Part shown: positions 24,467-33,658 of the stretch, one piece after another | How positions within the stretch are numbered: the stretch's first letter is position 1 | Layout: every line of letters begins with the position of its first letter | Assembly (NCBI GenBank): GCA_036374175.1 | Contig: DASUUH010000062.1 | Location: 1 to 64,000, forward strand | Direction: 5' to 3' | DNA from: JASLBX01 sp036374175 | GTDB taxonomy: Bacteria > Actinomycetota > Actinomycetes > Jiangellales > Jiangellaceae | Length of the DNA: 64,000 nt | The notes under the pieces: generated by a model | Seen by the model: the letters and a program-made list of their open reading frames with translations, nothing else | Told to the model about the DNA's origin: nothing | The model's database searches: none | Made by a program: the position numbers and the translations under genes

Positions 24467-25054
24467 ATGCGCGTGGGCATCGACGAGTTGGCCGAGCGGA
24501 TCGAACGCACCGCCCCGCGGGCTGGCCTGACGCGGGTCGTCGCCATTGACGGCCCGGCCGGCTCGGGCAAGACGACGCTCGGCACACGCTTGGCGCAGAG
24601 GTCGCGGGCATCGGTCGTGGGCATGGACGAGCTATACCCGGGGTGGGACGGGCTCGCCGACGGCCCGCACCGGCTGCTCGAGTGGATTCTCCGGCCGCTT
24701 GCAGCCGGCGGGCCGGCGCGTTACCGCCGGTACGACTGGCACGCGGGCAGGTACGCGGAATGGGTGGACGTACCCATCGCCGACATTCTCATCGTCGAGG
24801 GCTGCGGAAGCGGTGCTCGATCGGTCGCGCCATACCTGTCCTACCTGATCTGGATCGAGGCCCCGGTCGCGATCCGGATGCGGCGCGGCATCGAGCGCGA
24901 CGGAGAAACGTTCCGCCCGCACTGGCACCGCTGGGCGGCCCAAGAGCGGGTTCACTTCGCGGCCGAGGGCACCGCCGCCCGCGCCGACCTGCGGCTCGAC
25001 GGGGCACCGGCGATCGACCACGACCCGGCGCGTGAGGTCGTCTCACTGCCATGA
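24467..25054 (+). CDS. P-loop kinase of the uridine-kinase-like type
   Basis: A 195-residue nucleoside/sugar kinase-like ATPase with Walker A GPAGSGKTT near residue 27 and a DELYPGWDGL segment that matches the phosphate-acceptor region of uridine kinase-like proteins. A charged IEGCGSG-like strand (here VEGCGSGA) follows in the position of the second Walker motif. The substrate cannot be assigned. ATG 24467 follows a TAGAGA element by seven bases. It lies directly after the epimerase gene and could be co-transcribed with it. Confidence 0.8.
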   Translation: MRVGIDELAERIERTAPRAGLTRVVAIDGPAGSGKTTLGTRLAQRSRASVVGMDELYPGWDGLADGPHRLLEWILRPLAAGGPARYRRYDWHAGRYAEWVDVPIADILIVEGCGSGARSVAPYLSYLIWIEAPVAIRMRRGIERDGETFRPHWHRWAAQERVHFAAEGTAARADLRLDGAPAIDHDPAREVVSLP

Positions 25055-25193
25055 GGGGCACGGTTCTGGCGGGCCGTCCCAGCTGATTCGGCGAACGGGT
25101 GGTGAAACAAGTGTGACTGATGTTTCATATGGGAATACCGAGATCAACGATCCGCCCGGTGCAGGCCACGAAGGGACCCCAGGGGGTGTGCCC

Positions 25194-26516
25194 ATGATCA
25201 GCTGGCGACCCGTGGTGCGAGCGGCGGCTTCGGCTGCTGCCGGTGTAGCGCTGCTGCTCGGTGGACTGACCGAGCCGGTGGCAGCCGAACCCGAAACGCC
25301 GGTCAAGTTTCCGTCCGGTTCTTCGGCGACCCGGGTCAACGGGCTTGGCTTCGATACCTGCGCGGCACCGTCGCTGTCGGCATTGCGGGCGTGGCGCGGG
25401 TCGCCGTACCAGACCGTCAACATCTACTTCGGCGGCCGGAACCGCGCGTGCCGGCAGGCCAACCTAACCGCGGGTTGGGTGCGCGACGCCACCGCGATGG
25501 GCTGGCGGTTGCTGCCCACGTACGTGGGCGACCAACCGTTCTGCGTTCGCGCCGCGAACGTGTACGAGTTCAGCGCATCCAATGCGATCTCGCGTGGCAC
25601 GGCGGACGCCCAGGACGCGGTCTCCAGGGCCAAGGCCCTCGGCCTGCTGCCCGGCAGTGCGTTGTACGCCGACATCGAACACTACGATCGCAGTATCTCC
25701 TCGTGCCGGACGGCAGTGCGCAGCTACGTCTCGGCCTGGACGAGAACCCTTCACGCTGCCGGCTATCTGGCGGGCGTGTACGCGCACCAGGGCTCGGGGC
25801 TACGCGACCTGTCCGACACCTACAACTCGACCGCATACGCCCGTCCCGACGCGGTGTGGGTCGCTCGGTGGGACGGCAGCACCTCGCTATCGGGCTGGCC
25901 GACCGCGCCGAACACGCACTGGGCCATCTGGCAGCGCGCCAAGCAGTACCGCGGCGACCACAACGAGACCTGGGGCGGCGTCACGGTCAACATCGACAGC
26001 GACGCGCTGCAAGCGCCGGTCGCGACCGTCGCCCGGCGGTACAAGGTCACCAGCAGGACCTCGCTTTACGGCCGCACCGGACCGGGGACGTCGTATTCGA
26101 CCGTCGGCAGTCACGCGTCCGGCACCACGCTTTCCGTCGTCTGCCAGACGAGTGGGCAGAAGGTGGGCACCAGTTCGGTGTGGAACCGGCTGTCGGACGG
26201 CACGTGGGTGAGCGACTACTACGTCTCGACCCCGTCCAGCACCGGATTCACCTCGGCGTTGCCGCGGTGCATGTACCCGGGCCAGATCACGGCCAGCGCG
26301 CTGAACGCCCGGACCGGCCCCGGCACCTCGTACCCGATATCCGGCGGTCCCCTGCCGGGCGGGTCGCTGGCCTACGTGGTATGCCAGAAGTCCGGCACGA
26401 AGGTTGGCACCAGTTCGGTCTGGAACCGGCTTCCCGACGGGCGATGGGTCAGCGACTACTACGTCTCGAACCGGTCGAACACAAGCTGGAGCGCGCCGAT
26501 CCCACGCTGTCGGTAG
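25194..26516 (+). CDS. Secreted DUF1906 glycoside-hydrolase-like protein with two SH3-type repeats
   Basis: A 440-residue secreted protein: signal peptide (about 1-31), a DUF1906 (Rv2525c-like) domain resembling a glycoside hydrolase TIM barrel (about 45-265), and two bacterial SH3-like repeats (about 280-440). The barrel starts with GLGFDTCAAPS and has YADIEHYD on a central strand. The SH3 units are nearly identical over 24 residues (KVGTSSVWNRL...VSDYYVS). The fold suggests a cell-wall-associated role. Start ATG 25194 has an AGGGGG ribosome-binding site eight bases upstream. Catalytic activity is not proven. Confidence 0.85.
   Translation: MISWRPVVRAAASAAAGVALLLGGLTEPVAAEPETPVKFPSGSSATRVNGLGFDTCAAPSLSALRAWRGSPYQTVNIYFGGRNRACRQANLTAGWVRDATAMGWRLLPTYVGDQPFCVRAANVYEFSASNAISRGTADAQDAVSRAKALGLLPGSALYADIEHYDRSISSCRTAVRSYVSAWTRTLHAAGYLAGVYAHQGSGLRDLSDTYNSTAYARPDAVWVARWDGSTSLSGWPTAPNTHWAIWQRAKQYRGDHNETWGGVTVNIDSDALQAPVATVARRYKVTSRTSLYGRTGPGTSYSTVGSHASGTTLSVVCQTSGQKVGTSSVWNRLSDGTWVSDYYVSTPSSTGFTSALPRCMYPGQITASALNARTGPGTSYPISGGPLPGGSLAYVVCQKSGTKVGTSSVWNRLPDGRWVSDYYVSNRSNTSWSAPIPRCR
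26160..26472 (+). repeat. Two 73-bp direct repeats in the DUF1906 gene
   Basis: Segments 26160-26232 and 26400-26472 are highly similar and exactly 240 bases apart, encoding the two SH3-like units. They differ by scattered, mostly synonymous changes. This looks like an internal domain duplication. Confidence 0.8.
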
Positions 26517-26559
26517 CCCGTCCCGATGCCGTGTGCCGGCACGGCCTAAGCTGCGGGCC

Positions 26560-27267
26560 ATGCACGCATCGATCGCGGCCACGATCGTCACCGTTCTCAC
26601 CGTGGCGGGCTGCTCGGGTAACGACGACGACGGTGTCGAGACCGGTCCGGCCGACCAGGGTGCGGCCGCGCGGCTCGACGCCGCCGCCGACCTGCTCGAC
26701 GCGACGTCGGGTGTGCGGTTCACCGTCGAGGGTTCAGACCTGCCCGACAGCGGGACCGTGATCCTGGGTGCTGAGGGCGCGGCAGCGCCGCCCGGCTCCT
26801 TCGACGGCGACATCCGAATGCTCACTGCCGGCTTGTCGGCCACGATCGAGGTCATCTCGGTCGACGGGCAGTTGTGGGCGAAACTACCCATGACCACCGA
26901 TTTCGCGCCCGTCGACGCCGAAGCCCTGGGGTTCTCGGACCCGGGTGCGCTGCTCGACCCGGAGCGTGGGGTCAGCCAGTTGCTGCGCTCTGCCATCGAG
27001 CCCGCGGAGTCCGGGCAGGCGAGGATGGGCGCGGAGGTCGTCGACGAGATCACGGCTACGCTGCCGGGCGAACTCGTCGGGCAGGTGCTCACGATCGCTG
27101 ACCCGGCAGCCGAAGTCGCCGCTGCGTTCGCCCTCGATGAAGAAACTGGACACCTCCGACGCGCAGTGCTCACCGGTCCGTTCGTCGGCGACTCGGGCAC
27201 CCAGACCTACACTGTGCTGCTCGATGACTATGACCAAGCAGTCGACATCAGTGCGCCCACCGACTGA
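26560..27267 (+). CDS. LprG/LppX-like lipoprotein
   Basis: A 235-residue lipoprotein with lipobox TVAGC (Cys18) and a mature domain of the LppX/LprA/LprG type: DLLDATSGVRFTVEG near residue 45, LWAKLPMTTDF near 107, and a conserved C-terminal TYTVLLDDYDQAVDIS strand. LprG of mycobacteria carries acylated lipids in a hydrophobic pocket and is co-transcribed with the P55 exporter; here the next gene is a P55-like transporter overlapping by 38 bases. ATG 26560 follows TAAGCT by seven bases, so the transcript is probably leaderless. I infer a lipid or glycolipid transport role. Confidence 0.85.
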   Translation: MHASIAATIVTVLTVAGCSGNDDDGVETGPADQGAAARLDAAADLLDATSGVRFTVEGSDLPDSGTVILGAEGAAAPPGSFDGDIRMLTAGLSATIEVISVDGQLWAKLPMTTDFAPVDAEALGFSDPGALLDPERGVSQLLRSAIEPAESGQARMGAEVVDEITATLPGELVGQVLTIADPAAEVAAAFALDEETGHLRRAVLTGPFVGDSGTQTYTVLLDDYDQAVDISAPTD

Positions 27268-29029
27268 CCGCATCGGCCCTCCAATCGGGCGGGCAACCTT
27301 AGCGCTTGGTGCCATCGGCGTCCTGCTGGCCGCCGCCGACACCTACGTCATCGTGCTGGCCCTGCCCGACATGATGGTCGGCGTCGGACTGGACATCGAC
27401 GAGCTTCACCGCGCGGCGCCGCTCGTGTCGATGTTCCTGCTGGGGTACGTGGTCGTGCTCCCCCTGGCCGGGCGGATCTCGGACGTCACCGGGCGGCTGC
27501 CGGTGCTGTTCGGTGCGTTGCTCGTGTTCGCCGGCGGTTCGCTGGTGACAGCAGCCGCAAGCGGGTTGACCGAGGCGGTGGTGGGCCGATTCCTCCAGGG
27601 TGCGGGCGGCGGCGCCCTCGTCCCGGTGACCCTCGCCCTGGTGGCGGACCTGTGGCCACCTGAGCGCCGTGGCGTTCCCCTGGGTGTCATCGGCGCGGTC
27701 CAGGAACTCGGTGCCGTCCTGGGTCCGCTGTACGGTGCCGCCGTGATCGCCCTCGCGGACTGGCGGGCCATCTTCTGGATCAACCTTGCTGCCGGTGTGG
27801 TGCTCGCCGCAGGCATCCGCGTGACCCGGCGGGCGTCGGACGGCAACCCTTCGACGGGCCGTGCTTCGGCCCCGCGCCGGGACGGGACCGACCGGTCCGG
27901 CGCTGTGCTGGCTCTTGGTGCCGTCGCCGCGGCCGCTATGGCCCTGACCCGTCCCGGCTGGCTGGAGCAGAGCGTGCGCTGGGGTCAGCTGCTCGTCCCT
28001 GTTCTCGACGGTGTCCCGTGGAGCACGCCGGTGGCCATGACCAGCCTCGCGCTGGCGATCGGCTTCGTCGTGCGCGAGCTGACCGCACAGCGCCCGCTGG
28101 TCGAGCTGCGGCGGGCTCCGGCCGTCCTGAGTGCAGCCGACGTGCGCGGATCGCTGCTGCTGGGCTCGGCGCTGGGCCTCGTCGTCCTCGCGTTCGCGGT
28201 GGCCGATCCCATGGTCGAGTTCATGACGCCTGCGGGACCGTGGTTGCTCGTCACCGCCGGTGTGCTGCTGGCGACGTTCGCCTGGTGGCAGCGGCGAGCC
28301 CCCAGCCCGCTGGTGCCCGCCGCGGCCGTGCGGGCCCGCCCGGCCTGGGGTGCGCTGGTGGTCAGCGTGTTCATCGGCGCCGCACTGGTGGCCGTTCTCG
28401 TCGATGTGCCCGTGCTGGCGCGCACGGTGATCTCCGACGCCGACCAACTCGACGCCGCACTGGTACTGGTCCGATTCCTGGTGGCGCTGCCGGTCGGAGC
28501 ATTGCTCGGCGGCTGGCTGCTGCGGCACACCACCCCAGCAGTCGTGGCGGCCGGCGGCATGGCGCTGGGGACCGCCGGAATCGCGGCGATGGCGACCTGG
28601 GACACCGGTTCGCTGGGCGGTGCAGGCGCCAGCGCGGTGCTGGTAGTGACCGGCCTCGGCTTCGGCCTTGCCATCGCCCCGGTCAATGCGGCTCTGCTGG
28701 CGGCAACGCCACGGCAGACCCACGGCGTGGCCAGTGCGCTTATCGTGACGGCGCGGATGGTCGGCATGCTCGCCGGGCTGTCCGCGCTGACCGCGGTGGG
28801 GCTGCGCCGGCTGTACGCCGAGCAGGCTCGGATCGAGCCGCCCACGGTGTTGTGCCCGCAGACGCCGACCAGCTGCCCGCCCTATGACGACGCGGTGCGA
28901 GAGGCGATCGTGGCGCAGTTGCAGGCGACGTTCACCGGTGCCGCCGTGTGTGCGGCCGTGGCAGCCGTGGCGGCGGCGACCCTCCTCCGCCGTTCCGCCG
29001 GCCGACCAGCAGCCGGGGTGCGGCCGTGA
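27230..29029 (+). CDS. P55-like MFS exporter
   Basis: A 599-residue major facilitator of the DHA2-like type with about 14 membrane segments. It contains the P55 hallmarks LLAAADTYVIVLALPDMM, QLHR-like HRAAPLVSMFLLGY, TLALVADLWPP and GAVQELGAVLGPLYG, very close in pattern to mycobacterial Rv1410c. The preceding lipoprotein gene is LprG-like, and the pair recreates the mycobacterial lprG-p55 operon that moves triacylglycerides and supports envelope integrity. ATG 27230 overlaps the lipoprotein gene; GTG 27251 is an alternative start. The stop overlaps the next gene as TGATG. Confidence 0.88.
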   Translation: MTKQSTSVRPPTDRIGPPIGRATLALGAIGVLLAAADTYVIVLALPDMMVGVGLDIDELHRAAPLVSMFLLGYVVVLPLAGRISDVTGRLPVLFGALLVFAGGSLVTAAASGLTEAVVGRFLQGAGGGALVPVTLALVADLWPPERRGVPLGVIGAVQELGAVLGPLYGAAVIALADWRAIFWINLAAGVVLAAGIRVTRRASDGNPSTGRASAPRRDGTDRSGAVLALGAVAAAAMALTRPGWLEQSVRWGQLLVPVLDGVPWSTPVAMTSLALAIGFVVRELTAQRPLVELRRAPAVLSAADVRGSLLLGSALGLVVLAFAVADPMVEFMTPAGPWLLVTAGVLLATFAWWQRRAPSPLVPAAAVRARPAWGALVVSVFIGAALVAVLVDVPVLARTVISDADQLDAALVLVRFLVALPVGALLGGWLLRHTTPAVVAAGGMALGTAGIAAMATWDTGSLGGAGASAVLVVTGLGFGLAIAPVNAALLAATPRQTHGVASALIVTARMVGMLAGLSALTAVGLRRLYAEQARIEPPTVLCPQTPTSCPPYDDAVREAIVAQLQATFTGAAVCAAVAAVAAATLLRRSAGRPAAGVRP

Positions 29030-29949
29030 TGGCCTGTTCGGACGCTTCGCTGTCGGTCGGCGAACCTCTCATCGGCACGGCGCCAGAGGCGGCGGCCTGG
29101 CTGGTGTTCGAACAGCCGGGCCCGTGGGGCCGTAAAGCCCTGAGCGACTCGCACCTCGATCCGGTGCTGGGCGAGGCACTCGAGGTCGCCGCCACTGCGC
29201 ACCACGCGCGCGTTGCGCTGGTCCGCCGGCCCGGCCGCCATCCCGACGACCACGAGGCGCGGTCGCGACGGGTATGGATCGCCAGTACCCGTCCGCAACG
29301 CAGCTGGCTCTTGAGCGGCCTGGTCGACGACGTCGCGGATCTCGGCGGGCTCTCCTGGGCAGGGCTCGCGGCGGGAGACCTGCAGAGCGTGCGCGACTCG
29401 ATTCCCACGCTACGGGTGGAGAGCGAGCCGCTGCTGCTGGTCTGCACCAACGGGCGCCGCGACGTGTGTTGCGCGCTCAAGGGGCGGGCCCTCATCGCGG
29501 CGCTGCGGGGCCGGCTACCGGGGCGGGTGTGGGAGACCACCCACCTCAGCGGCCACCGGTTCGCCCCCACCGCCCTGCTCCTGCCGGCTGGCGTCATGTA
29601 CGGCCGCTTGAGCCCCGATCTGGCCGTTCAGGCGTACGAACGTGCGGCGGCAGGTGAAGTGGTGATGCACGGCTACCGGGGTCGCACCGCGTACGACCGA
29701 CTCGGCCAGGCGGCCGAAGCAGCCGTACGGACCATCACCGCGGAGCACGATCTCGATGCGCTCGATGTCGTCTCGGTCGCTGAGCACGACGGCAGCGGCT
29801 GGCTTGCCACCGTCCAGCACCGGGACGGGCGGCGCTGGCGGGTGGCGGTAGCAGAGCGGACGCTGGAGTCGGCCCGGCCGGAATCGTGCGGCGCGGCGGC
29901 GGTCAACCCGGTGACATACGACACCACGCAACCGGTGCCGATGCGCTGA
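29029..29949 (+). CDS. Sucrase/ferredoxin-like protein
   Basis: A 306-residue protein of the Sucrase_fer (thioredoxin-like ferredoxin) family. It has an N-terminal CSD motif and the conserved cysteine cluster CTNGRRDVCCA near residue 145, followed by ETTHLSGHRFAPTALLLPAG, the family's most conserved block. The cysteines could bind an iron-sulfur cluster. Its ATG overlaps the stop of the transporter gene (TGATG), so it belongs to the lipoprotein-exporter operon. Whether it acts with the exporter is unknown; no such third gene is part of the mycobacterial lprG-p55 pair as I know it. Confidence 0.85.
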   Translation: MACSDASLSVGEPLIGTAPEAAAWLVFEQPGPWGRKALSDSHLDPVLGEALEVAATAHHARVALVRRPGRHPDDHEARSRRVWIASTRPQRSWLLSGLVDDVADLGGLSWAGLAAGDLQSVRDSIPTLRVESEPLLLVCTNGRRDVCCALKGRALIAALRGRLPGRVWETTHLSGHRFAPTALLLPAGVMYGRLSPDLAVQAYERAAAGEVVMHGYRGRTAYDRLGQAAEAAVRTITAEHDLDALDVVSVAEHDGSGWLATVQHRDGRRWRVAVAERTLESARPESCGAAAVNPVTYDTTQPVPMR

Positions 29950-29971
29950 TCGATCGGCAAGACTTGCTGTC

Positions 29972-31030
29972 ATGGCCTCTTCTGCGCATCGATTCCTGCC
30001 CTCGTCGTACGTACCCGCGCCGGACCGCTACGAGCCGATGCCCTACCGGCGGGTGGGACGCACCGGCCTTCACCTGCCGGCCATTTCCCTCGGCCTGTGG
30101 CACAACTTCGGCGATGACTTCCCGCTCGCCCAGCACCGTGCGATCCTGCGGCGCGCCTTCGACCTCGGTGTGACCCACTTCGACCTGGCGAACAACTACG
30201 GACCGCCGTACGGCGCGGCCGAAGTGAACTTCGGCCGCCTGTTCGCCGAGGACTTCGCCCCGTACCGGGACGAGCTGATCATCTCGACCAAGGCCGGGTT
30301 CGACATGTGGCCCGGCCCGTACGGCGAGTGGGGCTCGCGGAAGTACCTGTTGGCGAGCCTGGACCAGTCGTTGACCCGTATGGGCGTGGACTACGTCGAC
30401 ATCTTCTACTCGCACCGCCTCGACCCCCACACACCGCTCGAGGAGACGATGGGCGCGCTCGACACGGCGGTGCGGTCCGGCCGCGCGTTGTACGCCGGCG
30501 TCTCGTCCTACCCAGCGGCCCAGACCGCCGAAGCGATCGCCATTCTGCGTGATCTGGGCACGCCGCTGGCCATTCACCAGCCGTCGTACTCGATGCTCAA
30601 CCGCTGGGTCGAGCACGGTGATCCGAACCTGCTGGACACCCTTGAAGACGCCGGGGTCGGCTGCATCGCGTTTTCGCCCCTGGCGCAGGGCATGCTCACC
30701 AGCAAGTACCTCAACGGCATCCCGGAGGGCTCGCGGGCCACCCAGGGCAAGTCGTTGTCACCGGAACTGATTACCGACGAGACCATGCGCCACGTCCGGG
30801 CCCTTGCCGACCTGGCCAAAAGCCGCGGTCAAACGCTGCCTCAGCTGGCCATCGCGTGGGTGTTGCGCAACAAGCGGGTGACTTCTGCACTCGTGGGCGC
30901 GAGCAGCGTCAGGCAACTCGAGGAGAACCTCGCGGCCGTCAACAACCTGTCGTTCACCCGGGATGAGATCGACGCCATCGACCGGCACGCGGTGGAGGCC
31001 GGCATCAACATCTGGGAGCCCGCCACCTGA
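29972..31030 (+). CDS. Aldo/keto reductase (YghZ/L-glyceraldehyde 3-phosphate reductase type)
   Basis: NADPH-dependent TIM-barrel oxidoreductase of 352 residues. The catalytic tetrad is visible: Asp and Tyr in THFDLANNYGP, Lys in IISTKAGF and His in FYSHRLD. The sequence MPYRRVGRTGLHLPAISLGLWHNFG and the GFDMWPGPYGEWGSRKYL loop are typical of the YghZ group, which reduces L-glyceraldehyde 3-phosphate and methylglyoxal-type aldehydes. It lies 22 bases after the previous operon and converges with parE. No ribosome-binding site is obvious. Confidence 0.9.
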   Translation: MASSAHRFLPSSYVPAPDRYEPMPYRRVGRTGLHLPAISLGLWHNFGDDFPLAQHRAILRRAFDLGVTHFDLANNYGPPYGAAEVNFGRLFAEDFAPYRDELIISTKAGFDMWPGPYGEWGSRKYLLASLDQSLTRMGVDYVDIFYSHRLDPHTPLEETMGALDTAVRSGRALYAGVSSYPAAQTAEAIAILRDLGTPLAIHQPSYSMLNRWVEHGDPNLLDTLEDAGVGCIAFSPLAQGMLTSKYLNGIPEGSRATQGKSLSPELITDETMRHVRALADLAKSRGQTLPQLAIAWVLRNKRVTSALVGASSVRQLEENLAAVNNLSFTRDEIDAIDRHAVEAGINIWEPAT

Positions 31031-31038
31031 CTGCGGGG

Positions 31039-33153
31039 TTAGGCGTCGATGCGCTCGCGGTCGAGTTCGGCTGCGCCGGCCACGATGAAGTCCTTGCGCG
31101 GGGCGACCTCGTTGCCCATGAGCAGCTCGAAGATCTCTTCGGCCGCTTCGGCATCGCGCACGGTGATGCGGCGCAGCCGCCGGTGGCGGGGATCCATCGT
31201 GGTCTCGGCCAGCTGATGCGGATCCATCTCACCCAGGCCCTTGTATCGCTGCGGAGGGCTCTTGTACCGCACGCCGCGACGGTCCAGGTCGCGTAGGACG
31301 CGCTGCAACTCGGCGTCGGTGTAGGTGTAGATGTGCTTGTCCTGGCCTTTGCGTGGATTGATGAGCTCCACGCGGTGCAGCGGCGGCATCGCGGCGAACA
31401 GCCGGCCGGCCTCCACCAGCGGGCGCATGTACCGGAAGAACAGCGTGATCAGCAGCGTCCGGATGTGTGCGCCGTCGACGTCGGCGTCCACCATGATCAC
31501 GAACTTGCCGTAGCGGGCCTGGTCGAGGTCGAACGTGCGCCCCGAACCCGCGCCGACCACCTGGATGATCGCCGCACACTCGGCGTTCTTCAGCATGTCG
31601 CCGATCGACGCCTTCTGTACGTTGAGGATCTTGCCCCGAATCGGCAGCAGCGCCTGGAACTCGGCGTCGCGGGCGGCCTTGCCGGTGCCGAGTGCGGAAT
31701 CGCCTTCGACGATGAACAACTCGGACCGGTCGAGCTCAGCGGACCGGCAGTCAACCAGCTTGGTCGGCAGCGCGCTGGTCTCGAGCGCGTTCTTGCGCCG
31801 GACGTTCTCCTTGTGCAGGCGGGCCGCCACCCGAGCCTTCGCCGCCGCGACGATCTTCTCCAGGACTGCGTTGGTCTGTGCTTTGTCGGCCCGTTTAGAG
31901 GAGGTCAGCACCCGGGTCAGCTCGCGCTCGACCACGCGGGCGGCGATGCCGCGGACCGCGGAGGTGCCCAACACCTCCTTGGTCTGGCCCTCGAACTGGG
32001 GCTCGGCCAGCCGCACCGTGACCACGGCGGTCAGGCCTTCGAAGACGTCGTCCTTGTCGATCTTCTCGTCGCCGGCCTTCAGCCGCCGAGCAGCGGCACG
32101 TACCTGGGTGCGCATCGTCTTGAGCAAGCCCTGCTCGAAGCCGGCCACATGGGTGCCGCCCTTAGGAGTGGCGATCACGTTGACGAACGAGCGCAGCTGA
32201 GTCTCGTACCCGGTATCCCACCGCAACGCGATGTCGACGCCACATTCGCGCACTACCTCACGGGAGACCATGTGACCGTTGTCGTCGAGCACGGGAATCG
32301 TCTCAGTGAACGTCTCGGCCCCGGTCAGCCGCAGCACGTCGGTGACTGGTGTGCCCTCGCCGAGGAACTCGACGAACTCGGCAATGCCACCGTCGTGCCG
32401 GAAGGTCTGCTCGACCGGTTCAGCACCCCGCTGATCGCGCACCGTCAGCTGCAAGCCCGGAACCAGGTAGGACGTCTGGCGCGCGCGAGTCAGCAGCTCG
32501 TCGAGCGAGAAATCGGCGTCGCGCAGGAAGATCTGGTTGTCCGGCCAGAACCGCACGCGGGTGCCGGTGACCCGCTTGGCCACGCGTCGCACCGTGCGCA
32601 GTTCGGAGCTGTCGGTGAACGGTGTGAAACCAGAATCGGGCTTGCCGTTGGCGAATACACCTGGCTCGCCTCGACGGAACGACATGGCGTGCACCTTGCC
32701 GCCGCGGTCGACTTCGACATCGAGGCGAGCCGACAGCGCGTTCACGACACTAGCCCCGACGCCGTGCAGCCCGCCGGTGGCGGCGTACGAAGCGCCGCCG
32801 AACTTGCCGCCCGCGTGCAGCTTGGTGAACACGACCTCGACGCCGGACAGACCCGTCTTCGAGTGGATGTCGACCGGGATGCCGCGACCGTCGTCGCGCA
32901 CCTCGGCAGAGCCGTCGGCATTGAGGATGACCTCGACGTCGCGGCAGTGTCCATTGAGCGCCTCATCGACCGCGTTGTCGATGATCTCCCACAGGCAATG
33001 CATGAGCCCGCGCGAGTCGGTCGACCCGATGTACATGCCAGGCCGCTTGCGGACTGCTTCCAGCCCCTCGAGCACCGAGAGGTGCCGAGCGGTGTAGTCC
33101 TTCGCCCCGCGCCTGGACGGGGGCGTGGTGAGCTCGGCCGGCTGGGCGGTCAC
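31039..33153 (-). CDS. parE: DNA gyrase/topoisomerase IV-type subunit B (ParE-like)
   Basis: ATPase subunit of a type IIA topoisomerase. The 704-residue protein has the GHKL ATPase domain (EIIDNAVDEALNG, DDGRGIPVDIH, GGLHGVGASVVNALS), the transducer domain and the TOPRIM domain with VEGDSALGTGK and DADVDGAHIRTLL. The GTG start has AAGGAG eight bases upstream. The position near the principal sigma gene and a DUF7455 gene matches the second gyrB-like gene (parE) of Streptomyces. The partner parC is not in the window. It could be called gyrB-like on sequence alone. Confidence 0.9.
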   Translation of the reverse strand: MTAQPAELTTPPSRRGAKDYTARHLSVLEGLEAVRKRPGMYIGSTDSRGLMHCLWEIIDNAVDEALNGHCRDVEVILNADGSAEVRDDGRGIPVDIHSKTGLSGVEVVFTKLHAGGKFGGASYAATGGLHGVGASVVNALSARLDVEVDRGGKVHAMSFRRGEPGVFANGKPDSGFTPFTDSSELRTVRRVAKRVTGTRVRFWPDNQIFLRDADFSLDELLTRARQTSYLVPGLQLTVRDQRGAEPVEQTFRHDGGIAEFVEFLGEGTPVTDVLRLTGAETFTETIPVLDDNGHMVSREVVRECGVDIALRWDTGYETQLRSFVNVIATPKGGTHVAGFEQGLLKTMRTQVRAAARRLKAGDEKIDKDDVFEGLTAVVTVRLAEPQFEGQTKEVLGTSAVRGIAARVVERELTRVLTSSKRADKAQTNAVLEKIVAAAKARVAARLHKENVRRKNALETSALPTKLVDCRSAELDRSELFIVEGDSALGTGKAARDAEFQALLPIRGKILNVQKASIGDMLKNAECAAIIQVVGAGSGRTFDLDQARYGKFVIMVDADVDGAHIRTLLITLFFRYMRPLVEAGRLFAAMPPLHRVELINPRKGQDKHIYTYTDAELQRVLRDLDRRGVRYKSPPQRYKGLGEMDPHQLAETTMDPRHRRLRRITVRDAEAAEEIFELLMGNEVAPRKDFIVAGAAELDRERIDA

Positions 33154-33355
33154 CTGGCATGCTCCTTCACGGTCGACGTTGGCCTTCCAGCCAGCGTAGT
33201 AGGCGGCGACGACACCTCCACCGTCGGCGCGCCGAACGGTCCCGCCAGCACTGATGCCCGCTTCGCTGAGAGCGAATCACGTCGAATCCAGTCGTGCGGA
33301 AGATAGTGGGTCTGTTTTTATGTTCTCTTGGTACGACCTATCGAGAGGAGTCGGA

Positions 33356-33577
33356 GTGACCACAGCAGTCGCCACCCTCAAAGCCGTCGACCGCTGCGAC
33401 AGCTGCGGCGCTCAGGCTTACATTCGCGCCGTCATGCCAGGCGGCAGCGAGCTTCTGTTCTGCGGCCACCACGGCCGCCGGCACGAGCCCAAGCTGCGTC
33501 CGCTCACCGTCGAGTGGCACGATGAGACCAACCGGCTTCTGGAGACGACCGCAATCGCTCCCTACGACGAGCGCTGA
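33356..33577 (+). CDS. DUF7455-type small zinc-ribbon-like protein
   Basis: A 73-residue protein with two metal-binding-like motifs, C-x2-C (DSCGAQ) and C-x2-H (FCGHH), about 25 residues apart. GTG 33356 is chosen because AGGAG lies five bases upstream and homologs begin at this point. The gene is divergent from parE, and this pairing next to the principal sigma gene is conserved in Actinobacteria. It is followed by a strong terminator. Function is unknown; a small nucleic-acid or protein-binding ribbon is a reasonable guess. Confidence 0.8.
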   Translation: MTTAVATLKAVDRCDSCGAQAYIRAVMPGGSELLFCGHHGRRHEPKLRPLTVEWHDETNRLLETTAIAPYDER

Positions 33578-33593
33578 TATAGCACGCAAGATC

Positions 33594-33622
33594 GGGGCCC
33601 CAGCCGCGATGGCTGGGGCCCC
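33594..33622 (+). terminator. Intrinsic terminator after the DUF7455 gene
   Basis: GGGGCCCCAGCC-gcgat-GGCTGGGGCCCC is a perfect 12-bp stem with a 5-base loop, followed by GTCTTGTT. It ends transcription 17 bases after the stop codon. Confidence 0.85.
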
Positions 33623-33658
33623 GTCTTGTTGCCTGCCGCCGGCTGGCAGGATGCCCCG

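Noticed and set aside
25055..25193. Possible c-di-AMP riboswitch upstream of the DUF1906 gene
   Set aside because: Such genes sometimes have a ydaO-type element, but the gap is short and the conserved blocks are not visible.
27299..28723. Open frame of about 474 codons opposite the P55-like gene
   Set aside because: Gln/Arg/His-rich with no start signal. The opposite strand encodes a membrane transporter.
31333..33306. Open frame of about 657 codons on the plus strand opposite parE
   Set aside because: It is the complement of a high-GC gene. It has no family resemblance and parE on the other strand has all catalytic motifs.
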